Below are positions 10,601 to 22,600 of a stretch of 64,000 bases of DNA, one piece after another. The DNA comes from Lytechinus variegatus. Its lineage: Eukaryota; Echinodermata; Echinoidea; Temnopleuroida; Toxopneustidae. The stretch's first letter is position 1, and every line of letters starts with the position of its first letter. The stretch spans positions 59,590,853 through 59,654,852 of the forward strand of contig NC_054742.1 of the NCBI RefSeq assembly GCF_018143015.1. The letters run 5' to 3'. Under the pieces are notes generated by a model. The model worked only from the letters and a program-made list of their open reading frames with translations, was not told the origin of the DNA and made no database searches. A program made the translations under genes and the position numbers.

Positions 10601-13600
10601 CAATCGTCTCAAAGAATTCGCTGAAAATCAGAAATGTAAGATTTTGCATAATTGATTTATTTCATACAGTTGTCCTTTAATAGAATATGTGTATATATAA
10701 TTATCATTATGATACAGACAAATAAAAATATCATAAAAGTTCTTGATACATTCAGTAATCATGATATAAAAAAAACACAGGTCAAATTTGGGATAGATTA
10801 AAGAAATTATCTTTATTCAAAGGATACAGAATGTAACATAAAAAAATTAATATTACCAAATAAACTTATTAATAACTGTATATATTGATGGATGGATAGA
10901 TTAACTAATTGAAAGAGTGATAATGAATGGATAAGTGAGGGGGAAGACAGTAATTGAGTGAGTGAGTGAATGAAGTATGGATTGAGTTTGTGATTAACTG
11001 ATGGAGCAAGTCTGCAAACAATTATTAACCGCCTTTTTCTTTTACTGTTTGAATGAAATATTGAACAAATGAGTGTAACTGATAATTTATTGGAAGTGAT
11101 CATTCGATTTATCGTTGATTGATTGCTCGCGATTTTGCTTGTAAGCCATAAAGGCCATATAACTTAACATGTTTTTAATGAAATAAAAATTACAATGCTG
11201 TTCTCTTTATTTTCAAACAAAATGTATGAAAATTTATTTTACCATCCTTTTAGTCATGATGGAGACTGACTTGGCCTTCTTTCTTGGATACGTGGTGATG
11301 ACTATCGTGGCTACTCGATTCAGATGTAAGCTTAAATGATTTTCAATTCGTTATTAAATATAATTGGTCTTTCGAAAAATAAATTCATTTGTATAAGTTT
11401 TAATTGCTTTTTTTTGGAACCATGAGGGTTTTGAACCATGAGGCTTTTTTCAAAGTTGTTTGAAGGCATTTTATTATTTTGCCTTCATTCTATTTTCTTT
11501 TTCTCACTTTTTTTTCTCTTTTACATGTTTCTTACTCTTTTCTTAAATGGCATTTAATTTTGGTCATATGATTCTTTATAGCTACCAGATCGCTTTATGT
11601 TTAACATTTTATTTATGAATAAATGTGACTTTATTCTTATTCTAGACGTCTTGTCGCTGAGAAAGCTGCTGCATCTAACCTATCGGTTATTCTATAGCAG
11701 TCTGTTCTTCAAGACAGTGTGTCTTCTACTCCTAAACATCGATTTATCGAGGTTTGCCCGGACCGGACTTGAAATGACTAAGATGCAAGACGCTGGTAAA
11801 TTAAAGTTAATTTAAATTATGAAAATATTGCCAATGTTAAACTTTTTGATTAGCTATATTCCAACAACAAAACATTTATTGAAATCATCATAATGAATGC
11901 ACTTTCTTGAAATGAATTATAAACACATAAAACATAAAGTGTAATAAATTGTTGTATCAGTATTAATAGTGACAATGATATAATCATCATTTATAAAGCG
12001 CACTTTCCATCTTAAAAAAATATTAAGATTAGTGTCTTGACTCTATGACGAGGTCGATAAGCAGACTGAAAAGTGTCGGATAAATCAGGTTCTACTAAAT
12101 ACAGCAGTGTAGTCTGAAATGATAGGTATATATTTTTATTTGTTGTTTTTTTTCAGCTGAGGTTTTCTCGTGGCTGTCTACGGTTTTCTTTGTGTGTGTT
12201 CTTCTGCTTGTGTCAAAGGGGTTCTCTATCACCAGGTAAGTACTACCTCACACAATGTAGAAACTAATAGACGTGAATTATTTTAAAATGATCATGGTGA
12301 TGATGACGATGATGGTAAATATAATAATAATGATGATGATGATGACGACGACAATAAACGAGGACATTAATTTCACTTTTGCTTCACAGAGCTCAGATCA
12401 GCCTTCCTGGAACAGTGAAGACGATATGTTTTGGTTTCATCTACTTGACCTTCTACACTATCGTCTTCTTTGACCAACGTGTGCTCCTGGACCCCCAAGA
12501 CATCATTGTTAGTATGACGTCACTATCAGCAAGCGGTGTGATTGGCCTGATTTACTGGTAAGAATTCTGGAGTTTCAAGTTTACTAGCAATTCTTCATTA
12601 GTAAGGTTGATAAAGACCTTAAGGATTGTGAGACGGATTCATGAAAATCTTTATTGCTAACAAAATCAATTCTTTATTTCAATGACGTCCTATAGCATAT
12701 TAGCTGAGAAGCGCTGCTCTCTGTCTATATAATCTCAAAAAACGACAACTTGTCAATGTGGCAAGCTTGATGAAACACTGCCCATACAACATGAGTTTTC
12801 TCATTATCATCTTACAAACTTTAAAGGCCTATTGCTATATGTTTCATTTTACAAATTGATTCAAGTGTATAAAGGTCAAATATCGTACTTTTCTATTATT
12901 AGATATCTGATCGATATTTTGCCATGAAACAAGTCCGAAGACTGAAAAAGTCATTGTTATTGTTACCCTATTCTATTACAAGTTAGAAAATTACAACATG
13001 TGGTACTTCTTTATTACACCCCCCTCTCCTCTTTTATTCTCTATCTTTCTGTATTATCAGGTGCTATCATTTTCGTATACGGCTGTATCGTGACGATCAA
13101 GAACCACCCAAGAAAGGTGTCCTTCTATTTACCATTCACTATCTTCTTTAGTGTTTGGTTTGTAGCTGAGCCTACCTATCGACTTCTATCCTTGTACGTC
13201 TACCCAGTTCTAAAAAGGTACTTTACATTTTTCAGTTATCAATCCCATAACTACCAGAAAGAGGTTAATCTGCTTAAAAACACACACTAAAGAACTTCCC
13301 TTTTCATTAGAAACAAAACAAAACTCCTACTCTTTTCTTTCGGAATAGGCCTATTCAAAATCTCAAAATCTCTTTTTTGAAATCGATTTTCTGCTGAAAA
13401 TATAGATTGACTTAATGTTAGAAGTTAATAGTATACCATGTTTGTATAGTCACATTCAGATTTACAATCATGAATATTGAGTTCTTTATATATAATATAT
13501 ATATATATATAAATAGGTCTATTTATCATAGGTCTATTTGGAAGCAAGGGTCCTCCCATAACTTCTCATATGTCGGGCAAAGCTCAGTGGATCTTTCATT

Positions 13601-16600
13601 GTGTCATTAATGTTTCAATCCTGACCCCAAATAAATATAATACAAATCATTCCAGATTATCATTATTTTATTCATAATTACAGCTTATTTCTTTTCCCCT
13701 ACAGTCCTAATATCTGGAATGGGATCGACCTGGCTTTGTGTTTTACTGGACATGCCTATTTCCTGTATATAACGCGACCGGACCGTCTTAATAAACGGTT
13801 CCCTTTCCATCTGCGAGCAGGAAAGGTATATAAGGCTGATACATATTTAAATATATATATATATATATATATATATTTCTGGTATTTCCGTAAAATCATG
13901 TATAAGTAATATATTGTGTTTAAATTAATTCCTAGTTCAACATAGTCTTAAGACTTGAAGAAAAATCGTGGGATAATTAACATTACTTTTATGTTCAAAT
14001 AAAAATAAATAAATAAATAAACCAGTGTCAAAGCGTATAATGATGGAATATACACATGTAGACCTATATATTAGCATGTTTGTGATTTATTTTTTATCTA
14101 TAGGTTTCATTCCGTGATATCGATGAAGACGTAGAAGATCTCTATATTCCATCGAAGGACTTTTATTCCATTTTCCAAACTGGAAAGAAATCGGATATCG
14201 GACCTGGAACGACATTGACTATCCCCGAAGGACCCCAGCACTTCCAAACACCAGTGGTAGGTCCTTGTTTTATTTAGATTCTGATATACTTAAATCATAA
14301 TCAACAAGGTAAATAAAATGAATGACAACAAAAACAACATCAAATAAAATCTAATTGCTTTTTTCATGATCATGTAGACAAAAAGGCAAAAGTAACAACT
14401 TAATCTTTGTATTGGAAAATGATATGCCGTTTAACGATAAACCGAATTGATTTTTAATATATATAAAACAAAGACGAGTAGTCGTATCTCCATTAATGGC
14501 AGATAAAGGAGATTTTCTTGAGTATTATATGAAATTCGTTTTATTCTTAATTTAGTTGCCTTTCAACGCACCATCGGAAGAGTGCCTGGCTGTCCTTCTT
14601 CGACCATCCTTACCGGAGATACCAACCGTGTCTGCTACTGTTGACCTATCATACCGAATACCCTCACCGGAGATACCAACCGTGTCTGCTAATGTTGACC
14701 CAGCATACCGAACACCATCACCGGAGATACCAACTGTGTCTGCTACTGTTGACCCAGCATACCGAACACCATCAACGGTTATACCAAAAGTATCTGGTAC
14801 TGTCCAGAAACAGACACCTGCAACGTCCTCGGTATTTGTTTCCATGCCTTCTGTAGTGGCTAGGCAGTCGAAGAAGATCACTCCTGCTGGGTCACCAACC
14901 GGTCAGAAACAATTTCCGAACGAAGACGGCGCGGCAGTTGAGATCTCCACGGTGAGTTGTAAGAGATTGTGTAAGAAAGAAGAACTACTTGTGTGCCAAC
15001 AACCTTTCATATGGTATTGTTTTATTGTTAATAACTTAATACCCCAATCATCAACATCAGTTGCAAATGGGTTCAAGTCTTTCAGCCGAAGGTGAATTCG
15101 TGTTTTGATCAATCGAATAGTTATTACATGCCTGGATGAATGAATAATTATTCATTTTCCTTCTCATTTTTAATAGGCTTCTGTTCCCAATGGAGGGTTC
15201 TCTATATTCTCCGTCCAAAAACAACCGGTGAGTACCCTTAGATGTATAGATAAGAATGTTACAAATAATTTCAAATAAGATGAATGTTTTTCTTTTTGCA
15301 ATTAACACTCTTTATTTTAATTATTTTATTTCATATATATTTTTATTTCATTTATTTATCTATTTCTAATTTATTTATTTATGTATTTATTTATTTATTT
15401 CTTCTTTTTTTTTGGGGGGGGGGTGTGCGCGATATTTGCTAGAAAAATAGTTTAGTCCTACATATAAATGTTTCACCACTGTCAAATAAAACATATATAT
15501 TATATGAAATAACATGTTTATCTCCAAAAACGGTACATGCATTGTAAATTCAGAGTTCATGGGAACTTCCATCACATCAGCAATTAAACTATACAGAGAT
15601 ATCTAATAAAGATGTTGACCTCATGTACTTCTTACAGGACACCGGAACGTCTCCTGTATCTGAGTACATCAAGACAGGAGACAGAGGTACTTTGGATCGT
15701 GAAGACAAGGTATTGATCATAAAAAGTATTTTACTGTAAACATCGTATTCAATGCCCCCAAAACAAAGTAATGGCCGGCGTAGTAAATAATTTGACTTTA
15801 TCCGTAATAATCTCAATACTACTGGATCATTACACCTTACATATCTGTCAGATATGATACTGTCATGGCGTTCAAAAAATTGAATCAGTTTACCTCGCCT
15901 TGGTCGAGTGTGGCTTGCAAGATGACAACTAATTCTTCGTAGGAAACTGAAATAAATCGTTAAATTCGTTCAGATGTGATAAACCATTTGAGAATTACTA
16001 CAAAACACCGTTTTAGATCGAGGAATACTGTCGTCAATCTTAACAGTTTTATGAGGTTAAAATTTAAAATTTTACTTTATTTTCTTCATCTCAAAGCTTG
16101 CTGCTCCAAAAGGAGGATATTCTATCTTCTCTGTGAACAAGCAACCGGTATGTATCTCAAAATGAAGAATCGTAGTTATTAGAGTTAGTATGAGAAGATT
16201 TGGAATCTCGATAATGAAAACTACTAGTATATTATCACAGTTTAAAAGGAGTTAAATCAGCTCGTTTGTGGCTTGTACTAAACGTTATGTGATTTGTACC
16301 TAAACAGAAAATACTTTCCATATATAAACACTTTTTTTCTTTTAAATTTTTGTTGTAATGTAATCATCTTTACTTGGTTTTATTTAATCAGGACACCCTG
16401 ACTTCGCCAAAAAATTCTGACACGGATGTGACAGATCAGACGCAGAGGTACACCTCTGTGAATAAGGTACGCAACCAATGTTGCAAATTGAATACAACAT
16501 TAATATATTTTAAAAGTTTCCCAGCGTTTCCTTCAATGTATTTAAGCTGATGTACCAAGATTATGTTTTGTCTGCACAGTTTTCAATTTTCGTTTAGTTT

Positions 16601-18515
16601 TGTAAATGAAGAGTAGCAGTACATGTATCTCCTCCGTTATTGAACATTTTTCAATCATTATTTAAGAGCTTTTGCATGGTTGAGTTCAATTGCTTTTCCA
16701 GAAATGACATTTTGCATAAACGGAACAGGATATTCAAAACAACTATGAGAGACATGAATTTAACATTGAAAACTTATGATAATCTATTGATTTCTTGTAA
16801 TAGGAACAGCCCAGTCGTAACAATGACTACAGCTTCTTGCCAAAGATCACACCATCCCTCGAATCCACTGTGTCATCTTCTCCGAAAACTTCCAAAGGAT
16901 CCGGATCTGATGTCCAACTGACCCATCTTCCTCTGGAGATCCTGCCAGCGGCATGCAAACCCAATCAAGAGCCTTTGAAGACCAAGGTTCCTTGGGACTC
17001 TGGATCTGATGAGAAGGTGCAAGAAACCAGAGTTGCTGAGAATCTGAAACAGATCGTTATCAAACCAGTAGATGACTTTAACATGGATAAAGACATTGAT
17101 GAATCCCGATTTTACACAGAGACCAAAAGCCAGGTCAACGGCGTCGTTTCTAAAGCGAGGATCATTAATGTTCTACCAGTTCAAGTGCCTACCTTGCAGA
17201 TAATGATCCCTGAGGAAACCGATTCCGATACTGCTTTGCCTAACATAAAAAGCCAGAATAACGGCGGCATTCCAAACGTAAGGGTCATCAATGTTAAACC
17301 ACTGAATGAGCCTTGCCTGAACATCACTTCTACCAGGGAATCCAGGGCCAATGTGGTTACTGCTGCTCGAATCCAGAAAGTCCTTGATGCTACAAACGAG
17401 CCCGGGCCAGAAATCACATCTCTTTCTGATGACATCACGGTCGCCGCACGAAAGCCATCTTCTTTGGCAACAGAGGACGTACTCGGGGTCAAGAATACTG
17501 GACCTCTTGTAGATCCATTGATGAGGGAGTTCCCGGTTCCTCGTCCAAAGATCCAGAACTGGACCACCGAGCCCCTAAAGCAGCCAAATCATCTCCCCAA
17601 CGTCGGACAAGGAGAAGTGTTTGAGAATAATCTCTTCGATCCAGATCATGGAAGTCCATCTCGTCCAAAAGAGCCGGATAATGATGCTTCCAGATCTGAA
17701 GACATCGTCACTGTTCCTGCTGCCAACGGAGGAGATTTCGTAAAGGTGATTCACAATAACAATATTTTTAAAACAACCTTTCAACCTTTCTTCCAAGCTT
17801 ACTTTTAATAGTGCCGTTAACTAAGAAATAAATTCTTACTACTTTAAACGATGATACATTTATTTTGTTTCATTAACTTTAAAATTATGATATTGGTTTT
17901 TAAGTTCTCAGAAAGTATTGGAACTAAACTTCATATTTTTTTCTTATAACCTCTATCTAGCCTTCTAAAAAGACCCGGAAGGAGCCTTCACAGAGACGAT
18001 TCCCTAAATCAACCAACCAGGGAATGACTACGGATATCTCTATTGATAACAAACAAATGGTAATTGAACAGTCTGACTCAGTTTGTGTGATTTATGTGAT
18101 GACTCTAAACTTTACACATCAATGCCTGTTTTATTATTTTGTTTACAATTGAAAACAATAGCGAAAATATGTATAGATCATCAAAATGTTGACTATGTTT
18201 ACAATGGTTTTAAACGCTAAGGTAAAATGCTAATGTCAACCAGATAACTTAATGTCGATACTTAATTTACAAAATGCATGCACTACTCAAATCATATTTC
18301 TTGCCCCCCCCCCCAAGTTATACTTTTAATGTTTTTTAAATCGTTTATCATCTTCTTTTCAGCAGTACACAATGTCTTTTCTTCTCTCATTCTGTTTTAT
18401 TCCTTCTATCTTTTCCTTTCTTTAGGCAATGGATCCAAAGACAAAGAAGAAGAAGCTCAAACGATTCCTAAAGCTCACACGCAGGCACATGAACAAGCCT
18501 GCGGAGGAAGAATAG
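7662..18515 (+). CDS. TMEM145/GPR180-like seven-pass receptor, copy 1 (one frame break)
   Basis: Twenty exons with GT-AG introns: 7662-7763, 8805-8882, 9278-9358, 9843-9947, 10464-10635, 11254-11325, 11646-11795, 12157-12235, 12390-12557, 13061-13217, 13705-13825, 14104-14256, 14556-14951, 15177-15227, 15638-15709, 16097-16147, 16392-16466, 16804-17745, 17961-18059, 18426-18515. Order: signal peptide MELEKFFVLVLACILLVSG; ectodomain with DQCCYRLVIF and FVHLTNCRSN; membrane segments in exons 6-11; family-typical KGFSITR and TRPDRLNKRFPFHLR; long tail with 18-residue repeats in exon 13 and a polybasic end. Exon 9 is 2 nt shorter than in copies 2 and 3 (near 12549). This shifts the frame and gives a stop in exon 10, after roughly 365 residues. 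All other exons keep frame. It is either a recent pseudogene or an assembly error. Known relatives are GOLD-domain seven-pass proteins of the secretory/plasma membrane; mammalian TMEM145 is about 490 residues, so the tail is extra. Confidence 0.82.
8597..8755. mobile_element. MITE relic in intron 1 of copy 1
   Basis: CACGTTGTTGAAG near 8618 is mirrored by CTTACACAACGTG near 8698, and the sequence ends with ACATAATTTTTACA. Related degraded sequence sits in intron 1 of copies 2 (about 26820-26980) and 3 (about 42240-42410), so the insertion predates the triplication. Confidence 0.35.
10170..10282. repeat. TTA/ATC trinucleotide microsatellite, intron 4 of copy 1
   Basis: Runs of ATT/TTA and ATC triplets. 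Equivalent tracts lie at about 28430-28503 and 43935-44017. In copy 2 the tract lies just before the place where the gene switches parentage. Confidence 0.8.
12290..12355. repeat. ATG-triplet microsatellite, intron 8 of copy 1
   Basis: GATGATGACGATGATGG-type repeat, also present in copy 2 (about 30525-30590) and disrupted in copy 3 by later insertions. Confidence 0.7.
13498..13512. repeat. (TA)n microsatellite, intron 10 of copy 1
   Basis: Short TA run; a second lies in intron 11 at about 13850-13875. Confidence 0.8.
14613..14803 (+). repeat. 54-bp coding tandem repeat, exon 13 of copy 1
   Basis: Three full units (14613-14666, 14667-14720, 14721-14774) and a partial fourth. Each encodes an 18-residue module of the form PEIPTVSATVDPAYRTPS. 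Copies 2 (from 32896) and 3 (from 48487) have only two full units plus the partial one. This accounts exactly for the 132 versus 114 codon length of the exon. Confidence 0.9.
15177..16466 (+). repeat. Duplicated exon pair in the tail (exons 14/15 and 16/17), copy 1
   Basis: Exon 14 encodes ASVPNGGFSIFSVQKQP and exon 16 encodes LAAPKGGYSIFSVNKQP, both 17 codons with phase-0 boundaries. Exon 15 (DTGTSP...DK, 24 codons) and exon 17 (DTLTSP...NK, 25 codons) also share start and end. A two-exon cassette was therefore duplicated in tandem before the gene triplication, since all three copies have both pairs. Confidence 0.8.
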
Positions 18516-18960
18516 GAACAATTCGCTTTAACTAATAACGACTAAAAAAACAAACCGGATACTTTTGGGCCATAAACAAACCTTCAACTGACTTGAAATA
18601 TTCTTCAATAAGAAACAACGGGATATTTGGATCATGAAACAAACCTGCAAAATAGAATATTGACTGGAACTAATGATATCAAGCTGTATTCGAAAATTGA
18701 AAGCAATATTGACTTTCGAGTACGTCATAGTAACGAAATGCGAAATCCAAGAAAAATTCTGAATATGCAACAAATGGTAGATATATTAACCATTAACTTT
18801 AGCAAATCAACGAAATTGAATTTGGAAAATCTACAGCTTTAGAAATACTACGCGTACGCTTATTCTGAAATGCCATGCACTGTATCGAAATACATGACAA
18901 GACTATGTAATGTTGCAAGTCTAGTTCACAATAAAAAATATCAAAATAACCCACGCTACA
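18516..18960 (+). terminator. 3' UTR and poly(A) signal of copy 1
   Basis: The stop codon at 18513-18515 is followed by AT-rich sequence conserved in all three copies up to AATAAA at 18930-18935. Equivalents are at 37184-37189 (copy 2) and 53055-53060 (copy 3). The cleavage site itself is not determined. Confidence 0.55.
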
Positions 18961-19059
18961 ATGTTTTTTTTCTAGATACTCGCAGTGAGCGCGAAATTTA
19001 TGTGTTTGTGTGCGCTGGGGTGAGGGAGTGTGATGTGTGGGTTTATGTGTATGCACACC

Positions 19060-19700
19060 TATACACAGGCGCTGATTCAGGATTTCGTAGGGAGGGGCAA
19101 AAATTTGATCTGATTTTGGCGCCCCTGTGTACTTTTCGAAAAATGGCGCCCACCTCTCTGCCAGGTCAATAAAGTGCCTAAAATGCATGTTTAAACATCT
19201 TATTTCATAGTCATATGAATAAAAAAATTGAAGGCCACTTTTTTAATGCTTAGTTCGTAAAGGAAAAAAGTCAATGAATTCATGTTATATCCGTTAAAAA
19301 AAGAATTCATGCGACGCGAAGCCAATTTCTGTTTTCTGTTTAAGGCATTTGTTGGTTTCAATTTCGTTTAACTTCTCATCAGAGTAGGTGCTATTGTATG
19401 AGCAGTAGCTGTAATTTCTTTACCAGTCGTTTTAGAATATCCTTCAATAATGTTATTGATAACCTCTTGGAAATAATGGAATCTCGAAGGCAACCAACTC
19501 ATCTCCTCATCAGTGGCACAACTGGTATTCATTCAGCAGTAGTGCACGTGGGGGGGGCTTGAACTTTTGTAGGGGCACCAAAATATATTTTGGGTATACA
19601 GACCGAAGAAAATATGAGAAAAACAATGTGGTATCTCTCAAGGCCTCGTGAAGTGGGAACTGAAAATTATTGATTTTCTTGACTCTAAACTGCAAGTTTT
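19060..19700 (+). repeat. GGCGC-type dispersed repeat downstream of copy 1
   Basis: Begins at about 19067 with AGGCGCTGATTCAGG and GGAGGGGCAAAAATTTGATC. It is near-identical to about 37322-37965 behind copy 2 and forms the left part of a composite repeat that continues to 22203. The open frames here are not conserved gene exons. Confidence 0.6.
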
Positions 19701-19702
19701 TG

Positions 19703-20645
19703 TCTCACCTGCATAGCAGAGTGAGACTATAGGCGCCGCTTTTCCGGTGGCGGCGGCGGCGGCGTCAACATCAAATCTTAACCTGAGGTTAAGTTTTTGA
19801 AATGACATCATAACTTAGAAAGTATATGGACCTAGTTCATGAAACTTGGCCATAAGGTTAATCAAGTATTACTGAACATCCTATTAGAGTTTCATGTCAC
19901 ATGACCAAGGTCAAAGGTCATTTAGGGTCAATGAACTTAGACCATGTTGGAGGAATCAACATCAAAATCTTAACCTGAGGTTAAGTTTTTGAAATGTCAT
20001 CATAACTTAGAAAATATATGGATCTGATTCATGAAACTTAGACATAATAGTAATCAAGCATCACTGAACATTTTGTGCAAGTTTCAGGTCTCATGATTAA
20101 GGTCAAAGGTCATTTAGGGTCAATGAACTTTGGCCGAATCGGGGGTATCTGTTGAATTACCATCATAACTTTGAAAGTTTATTGGTCTAGTTTGTTAAAC
20201 TTGGACATTAGAGTAATCAAGTATCACTGAACATTCTGTGTGCATTTCAGGTCACATGACCAAGGTCAAAGGTCAATGAACTTTGGCCGAATTGGGTGTA
20301 TCTGTTGAATTACCATCATACTTTTGAAAGTTTATGGATCTGATTCATGAAACTTGTACATAAGAGTAATCAAGTACCACTGAACATCCTGTGCGAGTTT
20401 CAGGTCACCTGATCAAGGTCAAAGGTCATGTAAGGTCAATGAACTTTGGCCATGTTGGGATTGTTTTTGTTGTATAACCATCATATCTCTGTAAGTTTAT
20501 TGGTCTAGTTCATAAAAAGTGGACATAAGAGTAACCATGTATCACTGAACATCTTGTGCGAGTTAGAGTAGTTTTCAAAGTCAGCTCTGCTGCTATATTG
20601 AGCTGCGTGATGCAGGTGAGACGGTCAGAGGCATTCCACTTGTTA
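19703..20645. mobile_element. About 940-bp insertion carrying four perfect AGGTCAAAGGTCA (DR1) sites
   Basis: Absent from the otherwise matching DNA behind copy 2 (empty site near 37967). It has TCTCACCTGCAT at 19703-19714 and the inverse ATGCAGGTGAGA at 20610-20621. The interior is a tandem array of degenerate 150-190 bp units (CATCATAACTT..., ATGAAACTTGG..., ATCAAGTATCACTGAACA..., GGTCAATGAACTT). Perfect AGGTCAAAGGTCA occurs at 19908-19920, 20100-20112, 20263-20275 and 20416-20428. A GGC run follows the left inverted repeat. No coding capacity. Probably a non-autonomous element with tandem internal repeats. Confidence 0.7.
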
Positions 20646-21710
20646 TCCTTTTGTAACAATGAAAAGAATAGGTATCTCACTAAGCAATTGATGCGAGGCG
20701 CGAGCTAATAATTTTGGATTTTTAAACCCAATTTTTTAGAGCTTTTTGTAAATATGAATAGTATAGGGATCCCACTAAACAATCGATGCAAGCGCAATGC
20801 ACGAACTGACTTTTGAATCCAATAATTTTACCACGTTTTAAAACCATGTTCAGAATAGAAGATTAAGTTTCGAACTAAGAAACTGATGCGACTAAAAAAC
20901 TTGGAAATGCACTGTTTGTTATAATTAAGAGGATAGGTGTCTAACTAAACCAGAGTGCGAGCTGAAATTTCTTTATTTTTAGAATATTAGATTGCAATAT
21001 TTTAGCAATTTTTTACCATGAAAAGAATAGTTAACTAACTAAACAACTGATGCGAGCGCGAAGCGCGAGCTGAAAATTTTCTGTTTCCTACTAGAAAAAT
21101 TAACTTTATATGAGAGTAAGTCTGCATTTTTTTTAACCTCAAAGACAATGGGTATCTTATAAAACGATTGAAATGATTTATCTTTTTAATTTAGGGACCT
21201 GAAAAACGGACATTCCGAGCACTTTTGGCAGGAGTTATACCTAATTAACAGTTTGTGCGAGCGCTAAGCACGAGGTAAATCTTTATTTTTGTTTTTATTT
21301 ATAGATTTTCACCCCATAGAACATTCTATGTACTTCTTCTAACAATGGAAATGATGGTTATCTCTACTAAATACATGAGTCGAGCGCAAAGAGTGAGCAA
21401 TTATTTTTTTGATATTTCGATCTACAAAAAAGATTTTAATCGTATTTTAAATACAGAACACACTGCGTAACCCGAAAAGAACAATTGATAAATGCGAGCG
21501 CGAAACGCAAGCAGATTTTTTATTCAAATACTGACTTAAAAGGGACCCTTTTAATCTATGATTCCTCTTATTGTTTTTCTTTTTTCCTTCTTTTTTTTCT
21601 TTCTTCTTCTTTGCTTAGCGAGTCTGTTTGGCGACATCGGATACCTATCTTGCTAAGCAGACTTGAAACGCGAGCACTTTTTTTGGTATATTATCGTAAA
21701 AAATTGTAAT
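20646..21710. repeat. Degenerate satellite with GCGAGCGCGAAGCGCGAGC core
   Basis: Imperfect units of roughly 100-150 bp each contain an 'AATGAAAAGAATAGGTATC' or similar segment followed by 'ACAATTGATGCGAGCGCGAA'. The core is seen near 20690, 20780, 21050, 21260, 21380 and 21495. The same block is present at about 37968-39030 behind copy 2. Confidence 0.6.
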
Positions 21711-21769
21711 TCAACGCATTTAATCTTTTCGGACAGAACATGTATCTTCTCTAACCAGGCAATACGAGG

Positions 21770-22202
21770 AATTTTGCGCCCCCGCTAAGTTTAATGTCAA
21801 TTTGGCACCCTCGGTTGAAAATGAATTTGGCGCCCCCATATGAAATATGAGTTTGACTCCCCCTCTGAAATATGAATTTGTCGCTTCCGGTCAGCTACTG
21901 TAATACATTCTGTATCAAATTTGGCACACCACCCCCTATTTCGGACATCAATTTCGGCACTCCCCGAGATCGAACATTAATTCGGCGCCCACCCCTCTAG
22001 TTCGAATATCAATTTGACGCCCTCCTAGTTCGAAAATCAATTTGCCCCCCCCCCCCTAGATCCAACATCAATTCAGCTCCCGCCCCCCCCCCTAGTTTGA
22101 GCAACAGTTCGGCGCCCTCTTGTTCGAACATCAATTTCGGCGCTACTCTAGTTCGACATCAGATCGGCTCCCCCTCATTCGAACATTTTATTCGGCGCCC
22201 CC
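21770..22202. repeat. GGCGCCCCC / TTCGAACATCAATT minisatellite
   Basis: About a dozen degenerate units of 30-40 bp built on 'TAGTTCGAACATCAATTCGG' plus 'CGCCCCC'. A matching array lies at about 39108-39529 behind copy 2. It closes the composite repeat that starts at 19060. Confidence 0.7.
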
Positions 22203-22600
22203 TAGTTGGCTCTCACGACATGAACCAATTCTACTACTCCTCTACAACCAGCTCGTTTTCTAACCGGTTTGCCTAACATTTGTTTTTTTTATTTCCACCA
22301 CTATATGCAGTTTATTGCAAATTAGTGATTGATTGCTAATCTGCTCCTCGAAGCAAGAAGTTTAATCTGATTTTCTATAACTAATGTGGATTTATCAGTT
22401 GTAAAACTGCAACAGGATATTTGCAATTGATCGCAAATATTTTCTTGCAACACCACCTAAGTCTTCTTTGTCTATAGACGAAGTGCTTATTAAACAGATT
22501 TCAATTTCACAAAGTGCTATATAAGGATAGACGAATGAGTAGGCAATCCTAATTGTATAATACTAGTAGTTAAATCAATGGTTGGGCAATGTGGTAATCA
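22203..22600 (+). repeat. Upstream block of tandem unit 2
   Basis: Matches 6408-6700 and 39530-39920 (GTTGGCTCTCACGACATG ... CAATGGTTGGGCAATG). Similarity between units 2 and 3 continues to about 23090 / 40480. Confidence 0.7.

Noticed and set aside
14552-14881. Open frame on the minus strand across exon 13 (also 32835-33110 and 48426-48701)
   Set aside because: It lies exactly opposite the coding repeat, shares its 54-nt period and has no promoter or splice context; it is a shadow of the repeat composition.
17181-17567. Minus-strand frames opposite exon 18 (also 50988-51440)
   Set aside because: Antisense shadows of a long exon with biased codons; not kept among copies in sequence or length.
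18870-19172. Frames shared behind copies 1 and 2 (18870-19172, 37227-37433)
   Set aside because: Conserved only because the block was duplicated; they cross the poly(A) region and a dispersed repeat.
20646-21710. Regular spaced repeats considered as a CRISPR-like array
   Set aside because: Units are degenerate, spacing is irregular, and the setting is clearly an animal genome.
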